Notes: generated from the letters alone by a model not told the origin. A DNA stretch of 64,000 nt from Agarivorans litoreus (GCF_019649015.1 NZ_BLPI01000001.1:2373001-2437000); one strand, 5' to 3'. Shown: positions 31,664 through 42,470, counted from the first letter of the stretch. Program-made: numbers and translations.

Positions 31664-32737
31664 ATGCTTAAGTCCCTCTGCAGTAAAACCCTGCTGGCTT
31701 CTGCGATTATTGCGTTTAGTTCGGCTGCCGTAGCTGCCGACAAAGTATACAAACTAAAACTGGCTGAAACCTGGGGCCCTAACTTCCCAGTTTTTGGCGA
31801 TGCAGTAAAAAACATGGTGAAAATGGCCGATGAAATGTCTAACGGCCGCTTAAAGATCCGCGTTGACTCTTCAAACAAACACAAAGCGCCTTTTGGGGTA
31901 TTTGATTTGGTTAAAAGTGGCCAGTACGACTTAGGCCACACCGCATCTTATTACTATAAAGGTAAGGTGCCAAACACTCTTTACTTCACCACCATGCCAT
32001 TTGGTATGAATGCACCAGAGCAACACGCGTGGTTGCAGTATGGTGGCGGCCAAGACTTGATGAATCAAGTCTACGCTGAGCATAACCTGGTACCTTTCCC
32101 TGGCGGTAACACTGGGGTGCAAATGGGCGGTTGGTTCCGTAAAGAGATTAACTCAGTTGAAGACCTACAAAACCTAAAAATGCGTATTCCAGGTTTTGCC
32201 GGTGAAGTATTAGCTAAGTTAGGTGCTACCCCAGTAAACATTCCGCCAGGTGAGTTATACACTGCACTTGAGCGTAATACTATCGACGCTCTTGAGTGGG
32301 TTGGGCCTTCTCTAGATTTACGCATGGGCTTTCACAAAATCGCCCCTTACTACTACATGGGTTGGCACGAGCCAGCTACCGAGTTGATGTTTATTGCTAA
32401 CAAGAAAAAACTCGAAAAAATGCCAGAAGATTTACAGGCAATTCTAGCAGTAGCAATGCGTAAAGCTGCCTATGACATGTTCATTCATTCTTACGCAGAA
32501 AGTGCTAAGAACTGGCAAACCATGTTGCAAGAGTACCCGAACATTCAGGTTAAAACTTTCCCTGCCGAAGTTATCAAAGCGCTTAAAACCGCAAATGATG
32601 ACTTGTTAAAAGAGAAAGCCGCTGCAGACCCAATGGCCGCTAAGATCATTGAGTCACAACAGCAATACATGAAACAAGTTCGTGCCTACACTGCAATTTC
32701 AGAACAAGGTTACTTAAACAGTACTGAAGGTTTGTAG
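31664..32737 (+). CDS. dctP: TRAP transporter solute-binding protein (DctP/TakP-like)
   Basis: Periplasmic binding protein of a tripartite ATP-independent transporter. The signal peptide ends at AVA (about residue 24). The segments PGGNTGVQMGGWFRKEI, RIPGFAGEVLAKLGATPVN and NTIDALEWVGP are typical of the TakP-like subgroup that binds 2-oxo or other monocarboxylates with a metal or sodium ion. The precise ligand is unknown. 357 residues. It is divergent from the sensor kinase, with 246 bases of control region between them. Confidence 0.87.
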   Translation: MLKSLCSKTLLASAIIAFSSAAVAADKVYKLKLAETWGPNFPVFGDAVKNMVKMADEMSNGRLKIRVDSSNKHKAPFGVFDLVKSGQYDLGHTASYYYKGKVPNTLYFTTMPFGMNAPEQHAWLQYGGGQDLMNQVYAEHNLVPFPGGNTGVQMGGWFRKEINSVEDLQNLKMRIPGFAGEVLAKLGATPVNIPPGELYTALERNTIDALEWVGPSLDLRMGFHKIAPYYYMGWHEPATELMFIANKKKLEKMPEDLQAILAVAMRKAAYDMFIHSYAESAKNWQTMLQEYPNIQVKTFPAEVIKALKTANDDLLKEKAAADPMAAKIIESQQQYMKQVRAYTAISEQGYLNSTEGL

Positions 32738-32745
32738 TAGAGAAT

Positions 32746-32770
32746 GGGGCTGCAGCTTGGCTGTAGCTCC
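32746..32770 (+). promoter_or_regulatory. Intercistronic hairpin between dctP and dctQ
   Basis: GGGGCTGCAG pairs with CTGTAGCTCC (two wobble pairs) around a five-base loop. There is no T-run, so it probably protects the 3' end of dctP mRNA rather than terminating it, a common way to make more binding protein than permease. Confidence 0.55.
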
Positions 32771-32815
32771 ATCAGCTAAACCAAAAAAGCAATTACTTTG
32801 CTTGGGAGGCTAGGG

Positions 32816-33316
32816 ATGTTGCGTTTGCAACGAGCGGTAGATGGATTTTCCAAGGGTATAGCAGGCCTCACCGCGGTGTTAATGCTGCTAATGTTAGTAA
32901 ACATTTTTTATGACGTAGTCATGCGTTACTTTTTTCGCTCCAGTTCTATTGGTATGCAAGAGTTAGAATGGCACTTGTTTGCAGCCATGTTTTTATTAGG
33001 CATTGCCTCTACGCTGCAGGCCGAAGGCCATGTGCGGGTAGATATTATCTACGACAAGTTAGCGGCGCGTAAACGTGCTTGGATTGACAGCCTAGGCGTC
33101 GTATTTTTCTTGTTCCCTTTTTGTGGCTTGATTGCTTGGTACGGTTACGACTTTGCCTTAGAAGCTTACAACTTAGGAGAAACCAGCGGCGATCCGGGTG
33201 GCTTACCTTACCGCTGGATAATTAAATCAATGATTCCAATTTCGGCTATATGCCTCGCCATAAGTGGCTTTGGAATGTTACTCAAAAACCTCATTCAGCT
33301 GCGAAATAACGCCTAG
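32816..33316 (+). CDS. dctQ: TRAP transporter small permease (DctQ)
   Basis: Four-helix membrane subunit of 166 residues with the family segments YDVVMRYFFRSS, ELEWHLFAAMFLLGIASTL, GHVRVDIIYDKL and SGDPGGLPYRWIIKSMIPI. The start is the ATG at 32816, six bases after GGAGG; the open frame extends six codons upstream only through a TTG. Confidence 0.9.
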   Translation: MLRLQRAVDGFSKGIAGLTAVLMLLMLVNIFYDVVMRYFFRSSSIGMQELEWHLFAAMFLLGIASTLQAEGHVRVDIIYDKLAARKRAWIDSLGVVFFLFPFCGLIAWYGYDFALEAYNLGETSGDPGGLPYRWIIKSMIPISAICLAISGFGMLLKNLIQLRNNA

Positions 33317-33341
33317 CTCATAACAAGAAAAGGAAGTTGTC

Positions 33342-34634
33342 ATGATTGGGATTGTCATGTTTTTCGTGGCCTTGCTAATGCTGCTCACTGGTTTTCCAGT
33401 CGCCTTTGTATTTGGCGGTGTTGCACTAGTCTTTGGTATCTTTGCCGAAGGTATCGATCTATTTGCCTTTATGCCTTATCGCATAATGAGCATCATGCAA
33501 AACTCGGTATTAATGGCTGTACCACTGTTCATTTTCATGGGCATTGTATTGCAGAAAACCCGCCTTGCTGAACAGCTGCTTGAAGCCATGGGCCAATTGT
33601 TTGGCCGGGTGCGTGGTGGTTTGGCGGTATCCACTATTTTGGTGGGTGCGCTGCTTGCCGCGTCTACCGGTGTGGTAGGTGCGTCTGTAGTGGCAATGGG
33701 AGTTATCTCCTTGCCAGTAATGCTCAAATATAAATACGATAAGCGTTTAGCCACCGGGGTAATTTGTGCCTCGGGTACGCTTGGACAAATTATTCCTCCC
33801 TCTATCATCTTGATTATTCTTGGTGATGTAATGGGCGTGCCGGTAGGTGATTTATTTAAAGCTGCACTACTGCCTGGCGCAGTATTGGTAGGCGCCTTCA
33901 TCATCTATGTTCTAGGCGTATCGTTTATTCGCCCAGAAGCCGCTCCTGCTTTACCTAAAGATGAAGCTGCAGGTCATGGCGTGCAACCTTGTTGGAATGC
34001 CTTTAAAGCCATTGCTCCACCCTTAGCCCTAATGATTGCAGTACTTGGCTCGATTTTTTACGGTATTGCTACGCCAACCGAGTCTTCTGCTATTGGCGGC
34101 ATTGGTGCAATTCTTTTATCGATAATCTACCGCCAGTTTTCTTGGAAAATTATCTACGAAGCCGCTATAGAAACGGTAAAAGTTACCTCGATGGTATTTG
34201 CTATCTTCATTGGTGCAACGGCCTTCTCTATGGTGTTCTCTTACACCGGTGGTGAAGAAGTTATTGAAAAAGTGATGACTAGCTTACCGGGTGAGAAATG
34301 GGGCTTCTTAATCTTAACCATGATTGTGATTTTGATTTTGGGCTTCTTTATCGACTTTGTTGAAATCTCATTTATTGTGGTGCCTATGTTGTACCCAGTA
34401 GCCGAGATTTTGGGTATTGATTTAACCTGGTTTGCGATTCTAATTGCGATGAACTTGCAGACTTCGTTCCTCACACCGCCCTTTGGCTTTAGTCTGTTCT
34501 ATCTCAAAGGTGTTGCCCCGCCTGAGGTGCGAACTACCGATATCTACAAAGGCGTGGTGCCATTTATTATTTTGCAGATATTGGTATTAGCCTCGATATT
34601 GGTATTCCCAGACTTCTACGGCTTTGGCATGTAA
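33342..34634 (+). CDS. dctM: TRAP transporter large permease (DctM)
   Basis: Membrane translocator of 430 residues with about 11-12 hydrophobic segments. Family motifs include VPLFIFMGIVLQ, GASVVAMGVISLPVMLKYKYD, CASGTLGQIIPPSI and YGIATPTESSAIG. It starts 25 bases after dctQ and is followed by a terminator, completing a dctPQM operon. Confidence 0.92.
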   Translation: MIGIVMFFVALLMLLTGFPVAFVFGGVALVFGIFAEGIDLFAFMPYRIMSIMQNSVLMAVPLFIFMGIVLQKTRLAEQLLEAMGQLFGRVRGGLAVSTILVGALLAASTGVVGASVVAMGVISLPVMLKYKYDKRLATGVICASGTLGQIIPPSIILIILGDVMGVPVGDLFKAALLPGAVLVGAFIIYVLGVSFIRPEAAPALPKDEAAGHGVQPCWNAFKAIAPPLALMIAVLGSIFYGIATPTESSAIGGIGAILLSIIYRQFSWKIIYEAAIETVKVTSMVFAIFIGATAFSMVFSYTGGEEVIEKVMTSLPGEKWGFLILTMIVILILGFFIDFVEISFIVVPMLYPVAEILGIDLTWFAILIAMNLQTSFLTPPFGFSLFYLKGVAPPEVRTTDIYKGVVPFIILQILVLASILVFPDFYGFGM

Positions 34635-34654
34635 ACGCTATAGCTACAGATAGT

Positions 34655-34680
34655 AAAAAGCCGCCTTTGAGGCGGCTTTT
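34655..34680 (+). terminator. Terminator of the TRAP operon
   Basis: AAAAGCCGCC/GGCGGCTTTT stem with a TTTGA loop and terminal T residues, 20 bases after dctM. Confidence 0.85.
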
Positions 34681-34706
34681 AAATGGAAGAGCAAGTCAAC
34701 GATTTT

Positions 34707-35082
34707 TCAGTAAGTAGGAATAATCGAGTCTAAATAGCTTGTTAAGAAGAACGCCAGAAACATGGTAGAGACCAAGATAAAGCTTATCTTATATGTTTTT
34801 CGTAATCGATTTCCTAATGTTTCAATTTGATGGTTATCTAGTAGCGCATATTCCTTCTTGAAAATGAACTTCAGGACTCTGGTTTGATTTTTTATACTTG
34901 AATTAAAAAGGCTTGGCTCCCCTAAGTCCTTGTAGACGGCAGGGAAGCCAGTGCGTAAATAATTTAAGCAGCTTGAAAAATTGACTGTGTACAGTGATGA
35001 AGAAAGCGAACATTAGAGCAAAGCATACTAAGAATACCCCCCCTCACATCGTTAATAGCGTCGAGTGAAGCTCAATACTCAT
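34707..35082 (-). pseudogene. Broken UspB-like membrane protein gene
   Basis: Reading the minus strand from an ATG at 35082 (AAGGA eight bases upstream) gives MSIELHSTLLTM, then an in-frame TGA, then GVFLVCFALMFAFFITVH (a membrane helix) and SQFFKLLKLFTHW. A one-base frameshift near 34935 leads into FPAVYKDLGEPSLFNSS, IKNQTRVLKFIFKKEYALLD, QIETLGNRLRKTYKISFIL, VSTMFLAFFL and a stop at 34707. The order of TM helix, helical charged middle (R..KFIFKKEY) and second TM helix matches UspB (universal stress protein B). One stop and one frameshift make it a likely pseudogene unless they are sequencing errors. Confidence 0.55.
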
Positions 35083-35122
35083 TTAGTTAGTCCTTGGTGA
35101 TATGATTTGAGCCGTAGCATTC

Positions 35123-36823
35123 TTAAAACGATGTCCGCTTGTAGTGGCGATACTCAGGTTTCCAAAAGCTTGCTTCAATAGTTTGCATTAGCACTTCGTC
35201 GGTGGTGTTTACCGCTAAGCCTTGTTGCATGGCCGTTTTGGCTACCGCGTAAGCGATGTGCTTGCTCACTAGCTGAATTTCTTCAAGCGGTGGCAGTAAG
35301 GCTCCTTCACCATCGTTAGCTAATGGCGAGCATTCGGCTAAGGCGCGGCTGCTGGCGATGAGCATTTCGTCACTCACTCTGGTGGCCTGACAGGCTAGTA
35401 CGCCTAAGCCAATACCTGGGAAAATATAGCTGTTGTTACACTGGGCGATAGGGAAGGTCTCTTCGCCTAACTTCACCGGCGAGAACGGACTACCAGTCGC
35501 TACCAAGGCTTCGCCATTGGTCCAGCGCAGTATGTCTTCAGGCAAGGCTTCAACCCGGCTGGTGGGATTGGATAGCGGCAATACGATAGGTTTCTTGCAG
35601 TGCTGATGCATGCCTTCAATCACTTGCTGAGTAAACACGCCTGGTGCACCAGATACACCAATAAGTACCGTAGGCTTGCCATGCTCCACTACGTCTAACA
35701 GCGACAAAGCATCGCTATTAAGTCCCCATTTTTGCTGAATATCGGCTGATTGCGCCAAAGCTTGTTGGAAGTCGAGTAGATTAGGCATGTTGTCTTGCAA
35801 CAAGCCCCAACGGTCAACCATGAAGATTTGGCTGCGGGCTTGCGCTTCGCTAATGCCTTCTTCCACCATCGCCCGCACTATCGCTTCGGCAATACCGCAC
35901 CCTGCTGAGCCGGAGCCAACAAAGGTAACGCGCTGTTCGGCTAAGTTAGATCCAGCTGCCTTACAGGCTGCCAATAAAGAACCCACGGTTACTGCGGCGG
36001 TGCCTTGAATATCATCATTAAAACAGCAGAATTGATCTTTGTAACGCTGCAATAAAGGCATGGCATTTTTCTGGGCGAAATCTTCAAATTGAATCAGCGC
36101 ATCTGGCCAGCGGACTTTAACCGCTTGCATGAATAATTCTACAAATTCGCTATATTCATCGCCGCTAATTCGTTGATGGCGCCAGCCCATATACATGGGG
36201 TCATTGAGTAGTTGCTGGTTGTCGGTGCCTACATCTAACACAATTGGCAGAGTATAAGCTGGGCTGATACCGCCACAAGCCGTGTACAGTGATAATTTAC
36301 CAATAGGAATGCCCATGCCGCCGATGCCTTGGTCGCCTAAGCCGAGGATCCGCTCGCCGTCGGTCACTACAATGATTTTCACATTGTGGCGAGTGGCATT
36401 GTTTAGCAGCTCGTCGATACGGTGGCGGTTAGGGTAAGAAATAAACAAACCACGTGAGCGGCGGTAAATATTAGAGAACTGCTCACAGGCCGCACCCACG
36501 GTAGGCGTGTAGATAATCGGCATCATTTCGCTGATGTGATCTTCTACCAAACGGTAAAACAAGGTTTCGTTAGTATCTTGAATGTTGCGCAGGTAAATGT
36601 GGCGGTCTAAGTCATTAGTAAAGCTTTGATATTGCAGATAAGCACGCTCAGTTTGTTCATCGATGCTCTCGATGGTCTCTGGCAACAGCCCTTCTAAATT
36701 GAAGAAAATACGCTCTTCTTGGTTAAAGGCGCTGCCTTTGTTTAATAAGGGGGTTTCAAGTAATGCTGGACCTGCGTAAGGAATATAGAGCGGGCGTTTT
36801 TTATCATCCATGGTAAAGCTCAT
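35123..36823 (-). CDS. maeA: NAD-dependent malic enzyme MaeA (SfcA)
   Basis: Oxidative decarboxylation of malate to pyruvate. Very similar throughout to E. coli Mae[92 protein letters not shown] and [13 protein letters not shown] (NAD fold). 566 residues. The ATG at 36823 is used; an internal ATG at codon 5 is also possible. Confidence 0.95.
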   Translation of the reverse strand: MSFTMDDKKRPLYIPYAGPALLETPLLNKGSAFNQEERIFFNLEGLLPETIESIDEQTERAYLQYQSFTNDLDRHIYLRNIQDTNETLFYRLVEDHISEMMPIIYTPTVGAACEQFSNIYRRSRGLFISYPNRHRIDELLNNATRHNVKIIVVTDGERILGLGDQGIGGMGIPIGKLSLYTACGGISPAYTLPIVLDVGTDNQQLLNDPMYMGWRHQRISGDEYSEFVELFMQAVKVRWPDALIQFEDFAQKNAMPLLQRYKDQFCCFNDDIQGTAAVTVGSLLAACKAAGSNLAEQRVTFVGSGSAGCGIAEAIVRAMVEEGISEAQARSQIFMVDRWGLLQDNMPNLLDFQQALAQSADIQQKWGLNSDALSLLDVVEHGKPTVLIGVSGAPGVFTQQVIEGMHQHCKKPIVLPLSNPTSRVEALPEDILRWTNGEALVATGSPFSPVKLGEETFPIAQCNNSYIFPGIGLGVLACQATRVSDEMLIASSRALAECSPLANDGEGALLPPLEEIQLVSKHIAYAVAKTAMQQGLAVNTTDEVLMQTIEASFWKPEYRHYKRTSF

Positions 36824-37189
36824 CTGCTGCGGCTAAGAAGCGGTATTTTTTCACAGATTTGTGTTTAGGTCATGAACTATACCAAAGCAATGGAGATAAA
36901 TTGTTGCTTTATGGGGCCTTAGAAATAGGCCAGCCGGCACCGCTAAAAGATAGGAGGGGCGTAACGCCTAACAGTTGAGGTATTACCGCCCGAGCATCTA
37001 GAAGCGACAACCGACTTAATTTAACTATAAAATAGTTTGCCTGTAATGCGAGATAAATGTTGTGAAAATGTTAACTTGATGGCGTTTGCTCGGCTAAGTG
37101 TATGAAATATCGACAGTGGGCAACAGGACTTACTATAGCCATATAAAGAGTAATGGCTTTAAGTGAGCGACTAGCTAGTCACGTTTAAC
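36824..37189. other. Intergenic region between torD and maeA
   Basis: No gene is visible. It contains the maeA promoter (not pinpointed). An AGCCAT/ATGGCT hairpin near 37138-37160 lies downstream of torD but has only a weak T-rich tail on that strand. Confidence 0.4.
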
Positions 37190-37807
37190 TTATAACTCGC
37201 TAAGCTCTAATTTTAAGTAGCCTACGAGTAATTCGGCAAAGCCTTGGTAAAAGCCGCCTTTACTAACCTTGCGTAAGGTATCAAGCCATAGTGGCAACCA
37301 ACACAGCAGGTGCTGATTAATAAAATCAGCTTGTTGCTGCGCTGGTGCTTCGCGCAAAATTAAATTGCCAAGGTAATCGAGCTGAATAGCAAGATGATCC
37401 GCTGGCTCATTAAAATTAGGGTCAACTTGCAGCCCTTGGCTTACTAGCAAGGCGCGCATTTTTTCATGCGGCTCTTGAAACATAAGCTTGTTGGCCGACA
37501 GGTAAACCGAGGCATAAGGTGGTGCACCTACTTTGCTGTCACTTAAGAACTGCTGGCAAAAGTCTGCTGCGAGTTCTAACTCTGGGTGTTTAAAGGCGCT
37601 CAACTTTGCTAAATGATTTTTAATCATGGTAACAGCCGAGCTTAGCTCGGCCGTGTCTGCTAATTGCTTAAGCAACTGTGCTCCTTCACCAGAGGTATAC
37701 GAAGCAAGTTGTTGCTTATCCAGCTCTTTGGTAAAAACCGTTGCAAACCACCAATAGATGCTGGCACGAATTTCGTTCTCTTGGCTAACGCTAGCAGCGA
37801 TTGTCAT
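37190..37807 (-). CDS. torD: TMAO reductase chaperone TorD
   Basis: Cytoplasmic chaperone that binds the TorA signal peptide and aids molybdenum cofactor insertion. All-helical TorD/DmsD family protein of 205 residues, with YWWFATVFTKELDKQQLASY, a FLSDSKVGAPPYASVYLS segment and the EPADHLAIQLDYLG motif. It starts directly after the torA stop (adjacent bases), so the two are coupled. Confidence 0.9.
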   Translation of the reverse strand: MTIAASVSQENEIRASIYWWFATVFTKELDKQQLASYTSGEGAQLLKQLADTAELSSAVTMIKNHLAKLSAFKHPELELAADFCQQFLSDSKVGAPPYASVYLSANKLMFQEPHEKMRALLVSQGLQVDPNFNEPADHLAIQLDYLGNLILREAPAQQQADFINQHLLCWLPLWLDTLRKVSKGGFYQGFAELLVGYLKLELSEL

Positions 37808-40276
37808 CTACGACATCTCCTTAGGGCCGCCAAAGGCGCTTACCGCAGGTACTTTACCGGTGAATTTCTCGTATTCAACCAAACAGGTATTTGCGCTGGT
37901 GGCTTGAGCTAATTGCGAGCTGCCAATATCCATGGTTAGGGTATTAGGATCGCCATAGGTATCGAGTGAGCCTATGGTTTCATCCACCGGGCCATACCAA
38001 GCACCTTCTTGCAGGCGGGCAACACCTTTGGCGTAGTCTTCAGACACTACTGCGCCAGCCAGCAGTTGCCCACGTTTGTTAAACACTCGAACTAAATCAC
38101 CATCTTTAATACCCCGCTTCTTGGCATCTTCTGGGTTGATATACAATGGCTCGCGGCCTTGTACCGCATAGGTCGCGCGAAACTCTTCTGAGTCACACAT
38201 TTGCGAGTGCAGGCGTTTGTCGGGGTGACAAGATTGCAGCCAAATGGGGAATTCTTCTGAGCCAGGGCCGCCGTGCGAGCGTTCGGCTTTTTCAAACCAC
38301 ATTGGGTGGCCTTGGCAATCGTCGTAGCCGTAGCGATCGATCTTGCGGCTAAATATCTCTATAAAGCCAGACGGGGTGCCTAAAGCGTTAATTTCAGGAT
38401 CTTCTCTGAAATCGGCTTGGCGGGTCCAGTTTTCGCCTTTGCCAAAGTCTACCCAGCCTTCTTGCCAAAAGGTCATGAAGTCTGGCATATCAAACTTGCC
38501 TTTATTGGCCGCGGCGCACTCATCATAAAGTTGCTTCACCCACTCCATTTCGGATTTACCTTGGGTGTATTCTTTACTCTTACCAAAGCGTTGGGTGAGT
38601 AGAGTGAAAATCTCAAAATCGGTTTTAGATTGATACAGTGGGTCAACCAATTTGTGCATGGCAATAATGCCGCGGTTGCTGTAAGAACCGTAGAGATCTA
38701 AATCGTTACGCTCCCATTGGGTACACGCTGGCAATACAATATCTGAGAAGCGGCAACTGGCGGTCCAGGTAAAATCTACCGAGACCACAGTTTCTAGTTT
38801 CTGAAAGGCTTTCTTCATGCGGTTGCGATCTTGGTGATGATGCCAAGGGTTACAGCCAGAGAACACCATCATCTTGATGTCGGGTAAGGTGATTTTTGCG
38901 CCATTGGCGTTTATCACTTTACCGGGTTCCATAATCGCATCAACCCAGCGTGCTACCGGAATGGTGCTGCTATAACCTTTAAAGTCTTGGTTCATGTGGA
39001 CCCGCTCATTAGGTTTATCTGGATTACGTGGGAACGCGCCAGGAGCTGCAGCACCGGTAGAAGGAACGCCAATAGAGCTATAATGGTGAGCATAAGATAT
39101 ACCGCCACCCGGTAAACCAATTTGTCCCAACATGGCTGCGATAACCGCGCCCATCCAATAAGGTTGCTCGCCATGTTGCTGGCGCTGAATACACCAACCA
39201 AAGATAATCTGAGTACGGTCGCTTGCCAGCAAGCGAGCAAATTCACGGATCTCTTCTGCGGGCACGCCACAAATGGCTTCGGCCCATTCTGGAGTTTTTT
39301 CTACCTTATCTTTAGATTCGCCAGTGACATAAGGAATAAAGTCTTCAAAACCTAGGGCGTAAGTATTGAGAAATTCTTTATCGTAAAGCTCTTCTTTGTA
39401 AAGGGTGTGGGCGATGGCAAGCATGAATGGCACATCGGCCTGCGGATTTACATAGCGCTGTTCACAGTCTAAGTACTTTTGGGTTTTAGTACGGACTGGG
39501 TCAACACTAATCACTCTAATTTGTTTGTTCGCCACCTTGTCCTTGAGTTGCTCTAAGTACTCGAAGGATTCGTGAGTTTCACAGGCCCAACCTACTTGCA
39601 GATTCTTCATTAAATCGGTGGCCCAAAGCACCACGGTTTTACTGTTATCGAGAATCAAAGGCCAAGAAGTACCTTGCGCATAAACCTCGGTAGTACCTAG
39701 CACATAGGGCATAATGGTTTGCCCTGCACCGGTAGAGTAATCGCCTACTTTCTTGACTGAGAAGCCATGCATGGCAACGGCGCGTTCCATGTGGTTACCG
39801 CAGGAGTGAACTTGACCGGTTTGACGCCAACCGGTTTGGCCGGCATGTAAGGCCCAAGGGCCATAGTCTTTTTGTACGCGTTCTAATTCTTGATAAAACA
39901 GGTCTAGAGCTTCGTCCCAAGTGACCCGAATAAAGCGATTATCACCGCGCTGCGAGGTATCACTTTTGTTGCGTTTTAGGTACCAATCGTAGCGCACCAT
40001 TGGGTAGCGAATACGAGAAGGACTATACAAAATACCTTTAATGCCCTTGAGCATTTCGGTGGGGTATTTATCAGCTTCAAAGGGTTTTATTTGTTGCACT
40101 TTGCCTGCATACACGCGGGCACGAAACGCGCCCCAGTGTGAGCCTGAAACCTTCCAGCTTCCGACTGTTTCAGCAGCGGCAGCATCGCTAGATACTGCCA
40201 ATAAACTTGGGCCGATCAAAGTACTAGCGCTGGTGGCTAAAATGCCTTTGAGAAAACCGCGACGAGTAATTGCCAT
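37808..40276 (-). CDS. torA: Trimethylamine-N-oxide reductase TorA
   Basis: Periplasmic molybdopterin enzyme reducing TMAO to trimethylamine as terminal step of anaerobic respiration. The N-terminus is a Tat signal (TRRGFLKG...). The DMSO-reductase-family fold is complete, with the Mo-ligand serine at Ser181 in GDYSTGAGQ and the TMAO-type segments [33 protein letters not shown] and [14 protein letters not shown]. 822 residues. It receives electrons from TorC encoded just upstream. TMAO is an abundant marine osmolyte, fitting the habitat. Confidence 0.95.
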   Translation of the reverse strand: MAITRRGFLKGILATSASTLIGPSLLAVSSDAAAAETVGSWKVSGSHWGAFRARVYAGKVQQIKPFEADKYPTEMLKGIKGILYSPSRIRYPMVRYDWYLKRNKSDTSQRGDNRFIRVTWDEALDLFYQELERVQKDYGPWALHAGQTGWRQTGQVHSCGNHMERAVAMHGFSVKKVGDYSTGAGQTIMPYVLGTTEVYAQGTSWPLILDNSKTVVLWATDLMKNLQVGWACETHESFEYLEQLKDKVANKQIRVISVDPVRTKTQKYLDCEQRYVNPQADVPFMLAIAHTLYKEELYDKEFLNTYALGFEDFIPYVTGESKDKVEKTPEWAEAICGVPAEEIREFARLLASDRTQIIFGWCIQRQQHGEQPYWMGAVIAAMLGQIGLPGGGISYAHHYSSIGVPSTGAAAPGAFPRNPDKPNERVHMNQDFKGYSSTIPVARWVDAIMEPGKVINANGAKITLPDIKMMVFSGCNPWHHHQDRNRMKKAFQKLETVVSVDFTWTASCRFSDIVLPACTQWERNDLDLYGSYSNRGIIAMHKLVDPLYQSKTDFEIFTLLTQRFGKSKEYTQGKSEMEWVKQLYDECAAANKGKFDMPDFMTFWQEGWVDFGKGENWTRQADFREDPEINALGTPSGFIEIFSRKIDRYGYDDCQGHPMWFEKAERSHGGPGSEEFPIWLQSCHPDKRLHSQMCDSEEFRATYAVQGREPLYINPEDAKKRGIKDGDLVRVFNKRGQLLAGAVVSEDYAKGVARLQEGAWYGPVDETIGSLDTYGDPNTLTMDIGSSQLAQATSANTCLVEYEKFTGKVPAVSAFGGPKEMS

Positions 40277-40289
40277 GTTAATCTCCTTG

Positions 40290-41471
40290 TTAGTGGCCAG
40301 CGTCAGAAAAATCTGATGAATGTTTTTGAAGGTATTTCAATACCAGCGCTTGAGTATCACCGTCTAAATTCACAAACGACAACATACCGTTAAACATACC
40401 TGGCCAGGTGTTGGTGTCGAAGTGATTTTCGGCAGGCTGGGTATGACATACACTACAGGCTGTGTCATAAGTGGTTTTGGCAAACTGCCAGAGGGTATCG
40501 CGTGAGTCGGTAAGTGAACCGTTACGCATCCATAGCTCTACCGATACCTTTTGCCATGGCAAACCAGTTAAATCGTCCTCTTTGGTTTCCCCTTTTTTAA
40601 ATATGCTGTCGTTTTGAGCCACTTCTTTGGTTAAGAAGCCATCGTTAATGTTCATGGCAAAGTCTTCAAACAGTACTCGACCAAAACCTTTAGTTTTGCG
40701 CCAGCCGTCTATTTCTACTTTTATGGCATCACCTTTCACTTCGATAATTTTCACTGCCGTGGCTGCATTAAGTTGGCCTGCCTCTTCATTGAGCTCTTGA
40801 TTGGTGAACATTGGCAGTTGGCGCACGCTGTAGTAAGTTTCGCCTTTTTTGTAACCCGATGTCGCCATCTCTTCGAGTTTGGCTAGGGTGCCTTCGCCGG
40901 AATTCATGTTTTCTGGTAGTTCGTGGGCAATCCCTTTGTGGCAATCAATACAGCTTTGGTCGCGCTCGGCGGCCATTTTCATTTGCACTTGGGCGCGCTC
41001 AGACATGGAGGCAAAGTCCATGCTGTTGTAGTTATGGCAGTTTTTACATTCTAAAGAGTTATTGGCTGTGAATCGGTCCCATTCGTGCTGGGCTAGTTCA
41101 CCACGTTTCTCTAGGAACTTTTCGCGGGTACTGATGGTGCCAAAAATTTTGCCGTACACTTCTTTCGATGCCTGCATTTTGCGAGCGATTTTGTCAGTCC
41201 AATTATGGGGTACGTGACAATCTGGGCAGGTGGCGCGTACACCTGAATTGTTTTTCCAGTGCACCGTGTCTTGCAGTTCAACATAAACGTTGTCGGCCAT
41301 TTCGTGGCAGCCAATACAGAATTCTTCGGTATTGGTGGCTTCTAGTGCGGTATTAAAGCCGCCCCAGAAAATGATACCGGCAACAAATCCGCCAATAGTC
41401 AAAAAACCGAAGCTTAAATGCACACTTGGTTTGCTCACTATTGACCAAAATTTCTTCAGCATATTTTTCAT
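40290..41471 (-). CDS. torC: Pentahaem c-type cytochrome TorC
   Basis: Membrane-anchored quinol dehydrogenase of the NapC/NirT family with a C-terminal mono-haem domain. One N-terminal TM helix (about 17-37) is followed by four haem motifs, CIGCH 52-56, CPDCH 82-86, CKNCH 142-146 and CIDCH 174-178, and a fifth, CSVCH at 339-343, that distinguishes TorC from NapC. 393 residues. It passes electrons from menaquinol to TorA. It follows torE and precedes torA by 13 bases. Confidence 0.94.
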   Translation of the reverse strand: MKNMLKKFWSIVSKPSVHLSFGFLTIGGFVAGIIFWGGFNTALEATNTEEFCIGCHEMADNVYVELQDTVHWKNNSGVRATCPDCHVPHNWTDKIARKMQASKEVYGKIFGTISTREKFLEKRGELAQHEWDRFTANNSLECKNCHNYNSMDFASMSERAQVQMKMAAERDQSCIDCHKGIAHELPENMNSGEGTLAKLEEMATSGYKKGETYYSVRQLPMFTNQELNEEAGQLNAATAVKIIEVKGDAIKVEIDGWRKTKGFGRVLFEDFAMNINDGFLTKEVAQNDSIFKKGETKEDDLTGLPWQKVSVELWMRNGSLTDSRDTLWQFAKTTYDTACSVCHTQPAENHFDTNTWPGMFNGMLSFVNLDGDTQALVLKYLQKHSSDFSDAGH

Positions 41472-41527
41472 GGTGGTGTCTCACATTGCTGCGAATGATT
41501 AATCGTTAAAAAGGAGGAGCTTAGTTA

Positions 41528-41698
41528 TTAGCCGTGTCCAGGAGGGCCCATAATTAGCTGTAACATCCACACAATAAAGCCATAACCACCCACTGTTATT
41601 ACTGCCAAAACAGGAAAAAGCACAACAGCGATAAATAAAAATACTTTCCATTCATCCATTCTGCTGGGGTTGTCTTCCACCACATTATTTTTAGACAT
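41528..41698 (-). CDS. torE: TorE/NapE family membrane protein
   Basis: A 56-residue protein: MSKNNVVEDNPSRMDEWKVF, one membrane helix (LFIAVVLFPVLAVITVGGYG) and the ending IVWMLQLIMGPPGHG, which is the NapE/TorE pattern. It is easily missed because of its size. It has a GGAG ribosome site and lies upstream of torC on the same strand, giving the torECAD order known from Shewanella. Its role in TMAO respiration is not settled. Confidence 0.85.
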   Translation of the reverse strand: MSKNNVVEDNPSRMDEWKVFLFIAVVLFPVLAVITVGGYGFIVWMLQLIMGPPGHG

Positions 41699-41814
41699 GC
41701 TAAAGCGCTCCTACATTAATGCTATGTATTAAACTTAACGTAGTCTTGATAGGTAAGCTTGACCAGTTTTACGGCTGTTTTTTGTGCTTATCTGTGTCAT
41801 TGAGCCACTGCAAA

Positions 41815-42426
41815 TTAGTAGCGCTTTTTTACCGCCGCAGGCATGGCTGAGAGTTGTTGGTTTGCCAGAACATGTAAAACCTCTACTAAAGGGGTGGGGT
41901 CAAACATTTCTAACTGATTAAGAGCGTATCCGATGGCCTCTATAGTAGATAAGCCGCTATCGACAGATGTTTTTCGTATTTTGTATTGGCCTTTGGGAGC
42001 ATGGTCGAAGTGAAATTGCGCTAATTGCTGCAGCCAAGGGTTAAGGTGCCACAGCTTTTTGGCTTTTCGCCAAGTGCCGTCAAGAAGCAAAATTGTGGTG
42101 GAGTCCGTTACTGGAGGGCGTATATTTGAGCTATTCATCTTATGTTCAATAGCTTGGCTAGTTTCGCTGGGATAGATGAGTAAAAATTGATCCGGGTTTA
42201 GCTCAACTTGTTGCTTTAACTCGGCAAAATCCGTCGCGGTTTCGCCTACTATTATCTTGGCATTGTCGAGAGCCAAGCAAGCAAGATGCGCAGTGCCTTT
42301 GGCGTGCTGTTGCTCGCTGGGATGTTGCAAAATAATTACCGGATGCTGATGTGAACAACTGGGGATATCTGCACATAAGCAGTGGCTTTGAGGGCGCAAG
42401 CAGCGATGGCAACGAACTCGACTCAT
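41815..42426 (-). CDS. tapT: tRNA-uridine aminocarboxypropyltransferase (DTW domain, TapT/YfiP)
   Basis: Forms acp3U in tRNA using SAM. Visible features are the N-terminal cysteine cluster CHRCLRPQSHCLC, the HPSEQQHAKGTAHLA segment and the signature DGTWRKAKKLW. The 203 residues match YfiP. It lies 116 bases upstream of torE on the same strand, but the functions are unrelated. Confidence 0.88.
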   Translation of the reverse strand: MSRVRCHRCLRPQSHCLCADIPSCSHQHPVIILQHPSEQQHAKGTAHLACLALDNAKIIVGETATDFAELKQQVELNPDQFLLIYPSETSQAIEHKMNSSNIRPPVTDSTTILLLDGTWRKAKKLWHLNPWLQQLAQFHFDHAPKGQYKIRKTSVDSGLSTIEAIGYALNQLEMFDPTPLVEVLHVLANQQLSAMPAAVKKRY

Positions 42427-42470
42427 GGATTTCTTAGGTTAATAAAGGCGTGTCAATTATAAGCGATTGT

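Noticed and set aside
35038-35050. Seven-G run beside the stop codon of the UspB-like gene as a phase-variation switch
   Set aside because: The in-frame TGA lies before the G run, so slippage in the run would not restore the frame.
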